Assembly (NCBI GenBank): GCA_905221605.1
Contig: CAJNDS010002239.1
Coordinates: 219,501-283,500, forward strand
DNA length: 64,000 bases
Reading direction: 5' to 3'
DNA from: Symbiodinium natans
Taxonomy: Eukaryota > Sar > Dinophyceae > Suessiales > Symbiodiniaceae
The position numbers and the translations under genes were made by a program. The notes below the pieces were generated by a model. The model saw only the letters and a list, made by a program, of their open reading frames with translations, ran no database searches and was not told the DNA's origin. How positions within the stretch are numbered: position 1 is the stretch's first letter; each line of letters begins with the position of its first letter. Of the stretch, positions 32,189-43,683 are shown one piece after another.

Positions 32189-33206
32189 TCAATCTGCCCG
32201 GAGCTCGGTGAACAGGAACAGCGCGTCCCTGCCATCCAGGATAACAAGCCATGGTTACACAGTGGCTAGCACTCGCCTAAAACATCCTAAAACCCCACTC
32301 AAGCAGAACACCGGCGCCTGCCGTCATCCAAGCGCACATTGATGACGTACTGCAGTTTGCCGTTCCTGCATGAAATACATGAAGAATTTCACGCGCGACG
32401 GCATGTCGGTTCTGGCTTTCTAGGGCTTCCAGGCTTTAAAATTTGTGTTTTCAAGGTTTAAGGTGTTTAAGGTTTCAGGTTGTTTGCTTTCAGGGTCTCG
32501 GTCCTTTATTTGTGCGTGTTAGGAGCTTGGGGTTTCTAGGGTTGATAGGTTGTGCTTGTTTGCTTGCTGTCCTGCCTTACGAAAAAAGGAAACAGCAGAC
32601 AAAGAACTAAAACGCCGACAGCAAGAACGGTGAAAATACCGACCCCTCCGCAGCACAGCCCGGCATGCGCGCCTGAACTGTCGGAAGACTGGGAATATCG
32701 GGTGGCCGGGCGCCTTGGCCACCTTGCCACTGCAGCCCGCATAGGACCTTGGCGTGGGTGCGAAAAACCCGGGTCTTTGGACAAAGCCCAAAATTCTAGA
32801 AACCTGCGTCAAATTCGTCAAATGCCCCTGAAAAAACACACGCAGCCGTGGCGCCCCTCCGCAACGCGCACTCGGCTTCCCAGTCGGCCGACCGTGCTCT
32901 CGAGCGCGGCATCCTCCTTGAATGGCCAGCATTCCTCGAGCGAGGTCGCCTTGTCTTCTGCCAACGTTCTCGCTGTGTAGTGCTTCTCGTGCACCTGCGC
33001 TGGAACTGCTCATCTTTTAATCTTTTCAGCCCGTGGCACCTGTCACAACCTCGAAACAGCTAGAAGTAGCAAGTAAGCCTAAGCAAGCGTTGGAACCAGT
33101 GCTGCAGCCTGCATGATAACAGCGTACCGGAGCCGCAAGCTCTTCGGCTGGATCGTGTCACTGAGGACCACGAGGTCTCCCACCTTGGCGCATGTACAGC
33201 GAAAAC
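32189..33206 (-). CDS. Downstream exons 2-6 of array gene, unit 3
   Basis: The same exons as unit 1. The end of exon 6 differs: an insertion changes the tail so that LFLFTELRAD is followed by a TGA at 32,189-32,191, two codons earlier than in units 1, 2 and 5. Units 4 and 6 share this variant. Confidence 0.6.
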
Positions 33207-33353
33207 CTTAGCTATCCTAAGAACACGATCCGATACGTTTTGGTAGGGCTTCCATGCAGCATGCATGCGCAGCCTATACTAAAGGATGTTGTTTGATTTA
33301 TCTGAGGAAGCGCTGTGCATCAAGGACCTCAAAGGCAGTCATGATCAGCTTAC

Positions 33354-34071
33354 CTTGCGCCCTCCCCGCCTCTGGCTCGCCCGTCGGCTTCTTGGGGACC
33401 TTGAAGCCCATTCCGCCGAGCTCCGCCATCAGCGCCTTAAGCGCTTCCAAGGCCTCAGCCTGGCCCGGTAGTTCCTGCCGAGGTTCCGGAGGTGGGCTAG
33501 CGTCTTCTGCGGGCTCTGGAGCCGGCTCCGAAGCCGGCTTCGGAGCAGTCTCGGGAACGTCGGCGTCTTCTTGGCAAGCTGTTGGGTCTTGAAGTTCCAT
33601 GAAAGGCCTCCCCGGGCCATACGAGACAGGCCTACCCTTCGGGTAGACCAGCTCGGGAGCCGGGGCAAAGGCTTCAGCAACCGCGTTCGTTGCTTCCATT
33701 GTCTCACATGCCTCAAGGTCGACTGGAGCCTCCTCAGTCCGGTCGACCGGGGCAGGCTCGCCTGCTCCAGCTTGAAGCAACCCCTTCTTGGGGTGCGCCA
33801 CAGCCGGTGCCCTCGGCGGCCCGAGAAGGTGAGGCAGCTGCATCGGCGCAGCTGCCTTCACCACCACACTGGCAGGCTTCACTACCACACGAATGATGCG
33901 CCGAGTCACCAAGCCAGGTGCTTGCACTGGCCTTGCCACCACACGAATCGTGCGGCGAGTCACTACGACAGGCGCTGGCTGCCATCCCCAAGCATAGGTT
34001 GGGGCGCCGGCTGGTTGTACCAGCATCTGCCGCTTCAATGGGGCTGCCCATACATAGCCCGCCATGGACAT
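33354..34071 (-). CDS. Exon 1 of array gene, unit 3
   Basis: Intact, with a peptide identical to unit 2 over its whole length and a GTAAGC donor at 33,353-33,352. Identity at this level between neighbours points to recent duplication or gene conversion. Confidence 0.7.
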
Positions 34072-35085
34072 TGCTATGGCGGGGCCAAAAAAACAACAGC
34101 CTCCAGAAGTTTAACGTGCAGAGTTTAGGGTTTAAGGTTTAGGATTTAGGATTTAAGGTTTAGGGTCAGATGCTTGGAATGTTGTTGATCTGCGGAGAGG
34201 CTTGGCTTTCGTAAAAACCTAGACGGCCTGCATGGCAACTCACTGGGGCCGAGAAGTAAAACGCATCCGTTCTGCAGAAGTTCCCCTCATCTGTTTGGGG
34301 GGGGCGACGTAGCACAAGATGCTGTTTCTACTGAAAGTTCTAGTACCTCCTTCTCTCCCCAAAACTACAGTATAGCTGGGGATTGCAGCTTTCCATGCAC
34401 GTCCAAAGTGTCTTGAAGCTTCTTCGCAGATGTTTTGACTGATGACTAAGTGCGTGTTAGCGCGCAAATTGTCCATGACATATACACAAGGGTGAAAACT
34501 TTCAGGATAACCTCTACGTGACGTTGCTTGACAAAGTGTACGTATACTATGTTAACAAGTTCCCTGAGTTTCGAGGCTATCAAGAGAAGGCTCCAATAAA
34601 CAGAAACAACCCTGTTCTCCGAAATTCCAGTGTTTGGGGCTTGCAGGTGCAGAGTGAACGTAGGTCCTCTGAGTTTTCCAAAAGCATGGGAGTCTTTGCC
34701 AGCGTCCTGTAGTCATCAACACCCGATTTGAGGTCCTAGGACCTAGGACGCCACAGCCACAAGCCACAACCCGTGTACCTCCTTTTTCTTATGACTTGGG
34801 AGGCTTTCCGTGGCGATGGAGGTGGAGAGGCGGGGGAGGGGGGGGCAACCCCCCCCATTTGCAACAGTGCAGATGCGTGAGAGTGTGTCACTGTTAGGCT
34901 GCGCATGTTGACACTCAACAAAGTGGACCGACTGCTTGCTTCCTAGCTTGCTTGCGTGCTTGCTTGCTTGTCCGACGATTGTTTGCTTGCTTTGCCCTCG
35001 AACAACAACAACAACAACAACTCTGAACAGCAATCATATCGACCCCTCCGCGCGATGGGATTTTTTTCTCACTTGCCTAGAATGC

Positions 35086-36106
35086 TCAATCTGCCTGGAG
35101 CTCGGTGAACAAGAACAGCGCGTCCCTGCCATCCAGGATAACAAGCCATGGTTACACAGTGGCTAACTGCCGCACTAACACTCCCCTAAAACATCCTAAA
35201 ACCCCACTCAAGCAGAACACCGGCGCCTGCCGTCATCCAAGCGCACATTGATCACGTACTGCAGTTTGCCGTTCCTGCATGAAATACATGAAGAATTCCA
35301 TGCACGACGGCATGTCGGTTCTGGCTTTCTAGGGCTTCCAGGCTTTAAAATTTGTGTTTTCAAGGTGTAAGGCGTTTAAGGTTTCAGGTTGTTTGTTTTC
35401 AGGGTCTCGGTCCTTTATTTGTGCGTGTTAGGAGCTTGGGGTTTCTAGGGTTGATAGGTTGTGCTTGTTTGCTTGCTGTCCTGCGTTACGAAAGAAGGAA
35501 ACAACGGACAAAGAACTAAAACGCCGACAACATGAACGGTGAAAACACCGAGCCCTCCGCAGCACAGCCCGGCAAGCGCGCCTGAACTGTCGGAAGACTG
35601 GGAATATCGGGTGGCCGGGCGCCTTGGCCACCTTGCCACTGCAGCCCGCATAGGACCTTGGCGTGGGTGCGAAAAACCCGGGTCTTTGGACAAAGCCCAA
35701 AATTCTAGAAACCTGCGTCAAACGCCCCTGAAAAAACACAGGCAGCCGTGCCGCCCCTCCGCAACGCGCACTCGGCTTCCCAGTCGGCCGACCGTGCTCT
35801 CGAGCGCGGCATCCTCCTTGAATGGCCAGCATTCCTCGAGCGAGGTCGCCTTGTCTTCTGCCAACGTTCTCGCTGTGTAGTGCTTCTCGTGCACCTGCGC
35901 TGGAACTGCTCATCTTTTAATCTTTTCAGCCCGTGGCACCTGTCACAACCTCGAAACAGCTAGAAGTAGCAAGTAAGCCTAAGTAAGCGTTGGAACCAGT
36001 GCTGCAGCCTGCATGATAACAGCGTACCGGAGCCGCAAGCTCTTCGGCTGGATCGTGTCACTGAGGACCACGAGGTCTCCCACCTTGGCGCATGTACAGC
36101 GAAAAC
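35086..36106 (-). CDS. Downstream exons 2-6 of array gene, unit 4
   Basis: The same exons as the other units. Exon 6 has the short tail variant (TGA at 35,086-35,088) and a Leu-to-Pro-type change is absent. The segment between exons 3 and 4 lacks nine bases present in units 1-3 (a repeated AATTCGTCA-like word), which fits a non-coding spacer. Confidence 0.55.
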
Positions 36107-36249
36107 CTTAGTTATCCTAAGAACACGATCCGATACGTTTTGGTAGGGCTTCCAGCATGCATGCGCAGCCTATACTAAAGGATGTTGTTTGATTTATCTG
36201 AGGAAGCGCTGTGCATCAAGGACCTCAAAGGCAGTCTTGATCAGCTTAC

Positions 36250-36982
36250 CTTGTGCCCTCCCCGCCTCTGGCTCGCCCGTCGGCTTCTTGGGGACCTTGA
36301 AGCCCATTCCGCCGAGCTCCGCCATCAGCGCCTTCAGCGCTTCCAAGGCCTCAGCCTGGCCCGGTAGTTCCTGCCGAGGTTCCGGCGGTGGGCTAGCGTC
36401 TTCTGCGGGCTCTGGAGCCGGCTCCGAAGCCGGCTTCGGAGCAGTCTCGGGAACGTCGGCGTCTTCTTGGCAAGCTGTTGGATCTTGAAGTTCCATGAAA
36501 GGCCTCCCCGGGCCATGCGAGACAGGCCTACCCTTCGGGTAGACCAGCTCGGGAGCCGGGGCAAAGGCTTCAGCAACCGCGTTCGTTGCTTCCATTGTCT
36601 CACATGCCTCAAGGTCGACTGGAGCCTCCTCAGTCAGGTCGACCGGGGCAGGCTCGCCTGCTCCAGCTTGAAGCAACCCCTTCTTGGGGTGCGCCACAGC
36701 CGGTGCCCTCGGCGGCCCGAGAAGGTGAGGCAGCTGCATCGGCGCAGCTGCCTTCACCACCACACTGGCCGGCTTCACGACCACACGAATGGTGCGCCGA
36801 GTCACCAAGCCAGGTGCTTGCACTGGCCTTGCCACCACACGAACGTGCGGCGAGTCACTACGACAGGCGCTGGCTGCCATCCCCAAGCATAGGTTGGGGC
36901 GCCGGCTGGTTGTACCAGCATCTGCCGCTTCAATGGGGCTGCCCATACATAGCCCGCCATGGACATTTCTATGCGGGGCCAA
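36250..36982 (-). pseudogene. Exon 1 of array gene, unit 4, frameshifted
   Basis: Relative to units 2 and 3, one base is missing near 36,843 (ACGAACGTGCGG in place of ACGAATCGTGCGG). The N-terminal third is therefore out of frame with the rest. The downstream part (RVVARPVQAPGLV to the GTAAGC donor at 36,249-36,248) is otherwise normal. A second one-base deletion lies upstream of the ATG (CTATGCGGGG). The change could be real decay or a base-calling error. Confidence 0.6.
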
Positions 36983-37965
36983 AAAAACGACAGCCTCCAG
37001 AAGTTTAACGTGTAGGGTTTAGGGTTTAAGGTTTAGGATTTAGGATTTAAGGTTTAGGGTCAGATGCTTGGAATGTTGTTGATCTGCGGAGAGGCTTGGC
37101 TTTCGTAAAAACCTAGACGGCCTGCATGGCAACTCACTGGGGCCGAGAAGTAAAACGCATCCGTTCTGCAGAAGTTCCCCTCATCTGTTTGGGGGGGGCG
37201 ACGTAGCACAAGATGCTGTTTCTACTGAAAGTTCTAGTACCTCCTTCTCTCCCCAAAACTACAGTATAGCTGGGGATTGCAGCTTTCCATGCATGTCTAA
37301 AGTGTCTTGAAGCTTCTTCGCAGATGTTTTGACTGATGACTAAGTGCGTGTTAGCGCGCAAATTGTCCATGACAAATACACAAGGGTGAAAACTTTCAGG
37401 ATAACCTCTACGTGACGTTGCTTGACAAAGTGTACGTATACTATGTTAACAAGGTTCCCTGAGTTCGAGGCTATCAAGAGAAGGCTCCAATAAACAGAAA
37501 CAACCCTGGTCTCCGAAATTCCAGTGTTTGGGGATTGCAGGTGCAGAGTGAACGTAGGTCCTCTGAGTTTTCCAAAAGCATGGGAGTCTTTGCCAGCGTC
37601 CTGTAGTCATCAACACCCGATTTGAGGTCCTAGGACCTAGGACGCCACAGCCACAAGCCACAACCCGTGTACCTCCTTTTTCTTATGACTTGGGAGGCTT
37701 TCCGTGGCGATGGAGGTGGAGAGGCGGGGGAGGGGGGGGCAACCCCCCCCATTTGCAACAGTGCAGATGCGTGAGAGTGTGTCACTGTTAGGCTGCGCAT
37801 GTTGACACTCAACAAAGTGGACCGACTGCTTGCTTCCTAGCTTGCTTGCGTGCTTGCTTGCTTGCTTGTCCGACGATTGTTTGCTTGCTTTGCCCCAGAC
37901 AAGAACAACTCTGAACAGCAATCATATCGACCCCTCCGCGCGATGGGACTTTTTTTCTCTCTTGC

Positions 37966-38999
37966 CTAGAGTGCTTCTGCCCGGAGCTCAGTGAACAGGA
38001 ACAGCGCGTCCCTGCCATCCAGGATAACAAGCCATGGTTACACAGTGGCTAGCACTCGCCTACAACATCCTGAAACCCCACTCAAGCAGAACACCGGCGC
38101 CTGCCGTCATCCAAGCGCACATTGATGACGTACTGCAGTTTGCCGTTCCTGCATGAAATACATGAAGAATTCCATGCACGACGGCATGTCGGTTCTGGCT
38201 TTCTAGGGCTTCCAGGCTTTAAAATTTGTGTTTTCAAGGTTTAAGGTGTTTAAGGCTTCAGGTTGTTTGTTTGCAGGGTCTCGGTCCTTTATTTGTGCGT
38301 GTTAGGAGCTTGGGGTTTCTAGGGTTGATAGGTTGTGCTTGTTTGCTTGCTGTCCTGCCTTACGAAAGAAGGAAACAGCAGACGAAGAACTAAAACGCCG
38401 ACAACAAGAACGGTGAAAATACCGAGCCCTCCGCAGCACAGCCCGGCATGCGCGCCTGAACTGTCGGAAGACTGGGAATATCGGGTGGCCGGGCGCCGTG
38501 GCCACCTTGCCACTGCAGCCCGCATAGGACCTTGGCGTGGGTGCGAAAAACCCGGGTCTTTGGACAAAGCCCAAATTCTAGAAACCTGCGTCAAATGCCC
38601 CTGAAAAAACACACGCAGCCGTGGCGCCCCTCCGCAACGCGCACTCGGCTTCCCAGTCGGCCGACCGTGCTCTCGAGCGCGGCATCCTCCTTGAATGGCC
38701 AGCATTCTTCGAGCGAGGTCGCCTTGTCTTCTGCCAATGTTCTCGCTGTGTAGTGCTTCTCGTGCACCTGCGCTGGAACTGCTCATCTTTTACTCTTTTC
38801 AGCCCGTGGCACATGTCACAACCTCGAAACAGCTAGAAGTAGCAAGTAAGCCTAAGCAAGCGTTGGTTTCAGTATGTTTCAGTGCTGTAGCCTGCATGAT
38901 AACAGCGTACCGGAGCCGCAAGCTCTTCGGCTGGATCGTGTCACTGAGGACCACGAGGTCTCCCACCTTGGCGTATGTACAGCGAAAACCTTAGTTATC
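37966..38999 (-). CDS. Downstream exons 2-6 of array gene, unit 5
   Basis: The same exons as unit 1, with the longer exon 6 tail (stop at 37,966-37,968). Between exons 2 and 3 this unit carries a 15-base insertion around 38,865-38,880 relative to its neighbours, consistent with an intron. Confidence 0.55.
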
Positions 39000-39131
39000 C
39001 TAAGAACACGATCCGATACGTTTTGGTAGGGCTTCCAGCATGCATGCGCAGCCTATACTAAAGGATGTTGTTGATTTATCTGAGGAAGCGCTGTGCATCA
39101 AGGACCTCAAAGGCAGTCATGATCAGCTTAC

Positions 39132-39858
39132 CTTGCGCCCTCCCCGCCTCTGGCTCGCCCGTCGGCTTCTTGGGGACCTTGAAGCCCATTCCGCCGAGCT
39201 CCGCCATCAGCGCCTTAAGCGCTTCCAAGGCCTCAGCCTGGCCCGGTAGTTCCTGCCGAGGTTCCGGCGGTGGGCTAGCGTCTTCTGCTGGAGCCGGCTC
39301 CGAAGCCGGCTTCGGAACAGTCTCGGGAACGTCGGCGTCTTCTTGGCAAGCTTTTGGATCTTGAAGTTCCATGAAAGGCCTCCCCGGGCCATACGAGACA
39401 GGCCTACCCTTCGGGTAGACCAGCTCGGGAGCCGGGGCAAAGGCTTCAGCAACCGCGTTCGTTGCTTCCATTGTCTCACATGCCTCAAGGTCGACTGGAG
39501 CCTCCTCAGTCCGGTCGACCGGGCAGGCTCGCCTGCTCCAGCTTGAAGCAACCCCTTCTTGGGGTGCGCCACAGCCGGTGCCCTCGGCGGCCCGAGAAGG
39601 TGAGGCAGCTGCATCGGCGCAGCTGCCTTCACCACCACACTGGCCGGCTTCACGACCACACGAATGGTGCGCCGAGTCACCAAGCCAGGTGCTTGCGCTG
39701 GCCTTGCCACCACACGAATCGTGCGGCGAGTCACTACGACAGGCGCTGGCTGCCATCCCCAAGCATAGGTTGGGGCGCCGGCTGGTTGTACCAGCATCTG
39801 CCGCTTCAATGGGGCTGCCCATACATAGCCCGCCATGGACATTTCTATGCGGGGCCAA
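39132..39858 (-). pseudogene. Exon 1 of array gene, unit 5, frameshifted
   Basis: One G is missing near 39,522 (GACCGGGCAGG in place of GACCGGGGCAGG), so the N-terminal part ending AGAGEPA and the C-terminal part starting near VDRTEEAPVDLE lie in different frames. Twelve bases of the PAPEP run are also missing. The donor is intact (GTAAGC at 39,131-39,130). A homopolymer error cannot be excluded. Confidence 0.6.
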
Positions 39859-40860
39859 AAAAACGACAGCCTCCAGAAGTTTAACGTGTAGGGTTTAGGG
39901 TTTAAGGTTTAGGATTTAGGATTTAAGGTTTAGGGTCAGATGCTTGGAATGTTGTTGATCTGCGGAGAGGCTTGGCTTTCGTAAAAACCTAGACGGCCTG
40001 CATGGCAACTCACTGGGGCCGAGAAGTAAAACGCATCCGTTCTGCAGAAGTTCCCCTCATCTGTTTGGGGGGGGCGACGTAGCACAAGATGCTGTTTCTA
40101 CTGAAAGTTCTAGTACCTCCTTCTCTCCCCAAAACTACAGTATAGCTGGGGATTGCAGCTTTCCATGCATGTCTAAAGTGTCTTGAAGCTTCTTCGCAGA
40201 TGTTTTGACTGATGACTAAGTGCGTGTTAGCGCGCAAATTGTCCATGACAAATACACAAGGGTGAAAACTTTCAGGATAACCTCTACGTGACGTTGCTTG
40301 ACAAAGTGTACGTATACTATGTTAACAAGGTTCCCTGAGTTTCGAGGCTATCAAGAGAAGGCTCCAATAAACAGAAACAACCCTGTTCTCCGAAATTCCA
40401 GTGTTTGGGGATTGCAGGTGCAGAGTGAACGTAGGTCCTCTGAGTTTTCCAAAAGCATGGGAGTCTTTGCCAGCGTCCTGTAGTCATCAACACCCGATTT
40501 GAGGTCCTAGGTCCTAGGACCTAGGCGGCCACAGCCACAAGCCACAACCCGTGTACCTCCTTTTTCTTATGACTTGGGAGGCTTTCCGTGGCGATGGAGG
40601 TGGAAAGGCGGGGGAGGGGGGGGCAACCCCCCACATTTGCAACAGTGCAGATGCGTGAGAGTGTGTCACTGTTAGGCTGCGCATGTTGACACTCAACAAA
40701 GTGGACCGACTGCTTGCTTCCTAGCTTGCTTGCGTGCTTGCTTGCTTGCTTGTCCGACGATTGTTTGCTTGCTTTGCCCTCGAACAACAACAACTCTGAA
40801 CAGCAATCATATCGACCCCTCCGCGCGATGGGACTTGTTTTTCTCTCTTGTCTAGAGTGC

Positions 40861-41880
40861 TCAATCTGCCCGGAGCTCGGTGAACAGGAACAGCGCGTCC
40901 CTGCCATCCAGGATAACAAGCCATGGTTACACAGTGGCTAACTGCCGCACTAACACTCCCCTAAAACATCCTAAAACCCCCCTCAAGCAGAACACTGGCG
41001 CCTGCCGTCATCCAAGCGCACATTGATGACGTACTGCAGTTTGCCGTTCCTGCATGAAATACATGAAGAATTTCACGCGCGACGGCATGTCGGTTCTGGC
41101 TTTCTAGGGCTTCCAGGCTTTAAATTTGTGTTTTCAAGGTTTAAGGTGTTTAAGGTTTCAGGTTGTTTGCTTTCAGGGTCTCGGTCCTTTATTTGTGCGT
41201 GTTAGGAGCTTGGGGTTTCTAGGGTTGATAGGTTGTGCTTGTTTGCTTGCTGTCCTGCCTTACGAAAGAAGGAAACAGCAGACAAAGAACTAAAATGCCG
41301 ACAACAAGAACGGTGAAAATACCGACCCCTCCGCAGCACAGCCCGGCATGCGTGCCTGAACTGTCGGAAGACTGGGAATATCGGGTGGCCGGGCGCATTG
41401 GCCACCTTGCCACTGCAGCCCGCATAGGACCTTGGCGTGGGTGCGAAAAACCCGGGTCTTTGGACAAAGCCCAAAATTCTAGAAACCTGCGTCAAATGCC
41501 CCTGAAAAAACACACGCAGCCGTGGCGCCCCTGCGCAACGCGCACTCGGCTTCCCAGTCGGCCGACCGTGCTCTCGAGCGCGGCATCCTCCTTGAATGGC
41601 CAGCATTCCTCGAGCGAGGTCGCCTTGTCTTCTGCCAACGTTCTCGCTGTGTAGTGCTTCTCGTGCACCTGCGCTGGAACTGCTCATCTGTTAGTCTTTT
41701 CAGCCCGTGGCACATGTCACAACCTCGAAACAGCTAGAAGTAGCAAGTAAGCCTAAGCAAGCGTTGGAACCAGTGCTGCAGCCTGCATGATAACAGCGTA
41801 CCGGAGCCGCAAGCTCTTCGGCTGGATCGTGTCACTGAGGACCACGAGGTCTCCCACCTTGGCGCATGCACAGCGAAAAC
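40861..41880 (-). CDS. Downstream exons 2-6 of array gene, unit 6
   Basis: The same exons with the short exon 6 tail (TGA at 40,861-40,863). The coding motifs are unbroken. See exon 1 of this unit for its altered donor site. Confidence 0.55.
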
Positions 41881-41991
41881 CTTAGCTATCCTAAGAACAC
41901 GATCCGATACGTTTTGGTAGGGCATCCATGTTTGACTTATCTGAAGAAGCGCTGTGCATCAAGGACCTCAAAGGCAGTCTTGATCAGCTTC

Positions 41992-42701
41992 CCTTGTGCC
42001 CGCCCCGCCTCTGGTTCGCCCGTCGGCTTCTTGGGGACCTTGAAGCCCATTCCGCCGAGCTCCGCCATCAGCGCCTTAAGCGCTTCCAAGGCCTCAGCCT
42101 GGCCCGGTAGTTCCTGCCGAGGTTCCGGCGGTGGGCTAGCGTCTTCTGCGGGCTCTGGAGCCGGCCCCGGAGCCGGCTTCGGAGCGGTTTCGGGAACGTC
42201 GGTGTCTGCTTGGAAAGCTGTTGGATCTTGAAGTTCCATGAAAGGCCTCCCCGGGCCATACGAGACAGGCCTACCCTTCGGGTAGACCAGCTCGGGAGCC
42301 GGGGCAAAGACTTCGGCAACCGCGTTCGTTGCTTCCACTGTCTCACATGCCTCAAGGTCGACTGGAGCCTCCTCAGTCGGGGCAGGCTCGCCTGCTCCAG
42401 CTTGAAGCAACCCCTTCTTGGGGTGCGCCACAGCCGGTGCCCTCGGCGGCCCGAGAAGGTGAGGCAGCTGCATCGGCGCAGCTGCCTTCACCACCACACT
42501 GGCCGGCTTCACGACCACACGAATGGTGCGCCGAGTCACCAAGCCAGGTGCTTGCACTGGCCTTGCCACCACACGATAGGTGCGGCGAGTCACTACGACA
42601 GGTGCTGGCTGCCATCCCCAAGCATTGGTCGGGGCGCCGGCTGGTTGTACCAGCATCTGCGGCTTCAATGGGGCTGCCCATACATAGCCCTCCATGGACA
42701 T
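41992..42701 (-). CDS. Exon 1 of array gene, unit 6, with changed splice donor
   Basis: The open exon starts MSMEGYVWAAPLKPQM at 42,701, like unit 1. The peptide differs at several places (for example PAPGPAPEPAED, and loss of VDR before TEEAP). At the exon end the other units have CAAG|GTAAGC, but here the plus strand reads CTTCCCTTG, giving CAAG|GGAAGC. The invariant T of the donor is lost. The open frame runs on into the former intron to 41,937. If the intron is kept, the protein would end with about 18 intron-coded residues. Confidence 0.65.
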
Positions 42702-43683
42702 TGCTATGGCGGGGCCAAAAAAACGACAGCCTCCAGAAGTTTGACGTGTAGGGTTTAGGGTTTAAGGTTCAGGATTTAGGATTTGAGGTTTAGGGTCAGA
42801 TGCTTGGAATGTTGTTGATCTGCGGAGAGGCTTGGCTTTCGTAAAAACCTAGACGGCCTGCATGGCAACTCACTGGGGCCGAGAAGTAAAACGCATCCGT
42901 TCTGCAGAAATTCCCCAAACAGATGAGGGGGGGCGACGTAGCACAAGATGCTGTTTCTACTGAAAGTTCTCGTACCTCCTTCTCGCCCCAAAACTACAGT
43001 ACAGCTGGGATTGCAGCTTTCCATGCATGTCTAACGTGTCTTGAAGCTTCTTCGCAGATGTTTTGACTGATGACTAAGTGCGTGTTAGCGCGCACATTGT
43101 CCATGACAAATACACAAGGGTGAAAACTTTCAGGATAACCTCTACGTGACGTTGCTTGACAAAGTCTATGTTAACAAAGTTCCCTGAGTTTCGAGGCTAT
43201 CAAGAGAAGGCTCCAATAAACAGAAACAACCCTGTTCTCCGAAATTCCAGTGTTTGGGGATTGCAGGTGCAGAGTGAATGTAGGTCCTCTGAGTTTTCCA
43301 AAAGCATGGGAGTCTTTGCCAGCATCCTGTAGTCATCAACACCCGACTTGAGGTCCTAGGACCTAGGAGGCCACAGCCACAAGCCACAACCCGTGCACCT
43401 CCTTTTTCTTATGACTTGGGAGGCTTTCCGTGGCGCTGGAGGTGGAAAGGCGGGGGGGGGGGGGGCAACTCCCCACATTCGCAACAGTGCAAATGCGTGA
43501 GAGTGTGTCACTGTTAGGCTGCGCATGTTGACACTCAACAAAGTGGACCGACTGCTTGCTTCCTAGCTTGCTTGCGTGCTTGCTTGCTTGTCCGACGATT
43601 GTTTGCTTGCTTTGCCCTCGAACAACAACAACTCTGAACAGCAATCATATCGACCCCTCCGCGCGATGGGACTTTTTTTCTCC

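Larger units (their letters stand above)
26240..43683. repeat. Tandem array: six 2.84-2.90 kb gene-bearing units plus a partial seventh
   Basis: The string TAGGCTGCGCATGTTGACAC begins each unit at 26,240, 29,102, 32,001, 34,895, 37,789, 40,673 and 43,515, giving periods of 2,862, 2,899, 2,894, 2,894, 2,884 and 2,842. The last partial unit ends at about 43,683, where retroelement sequence begins. In plus coordinates each unit holds a (TTGC)n-like stretch, the last exons of a minus-strand gene, its middle exons, exon 1, a TTTAGG-like run (for example 28,336-28,384), a putative 5' leader, and a G-run of variable length. Units 2 and 3 are almost identical. Units 1 and 6 share some variants (for example MSMEG and LKPQ). 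Confidence 0.95.

Noticed and set aside
26240-43683. CRISPR-like or satellite array
   Set aside because: Units are 2.8-2.9 kb, contain conserved spliced coding sequence and have no short spacers.
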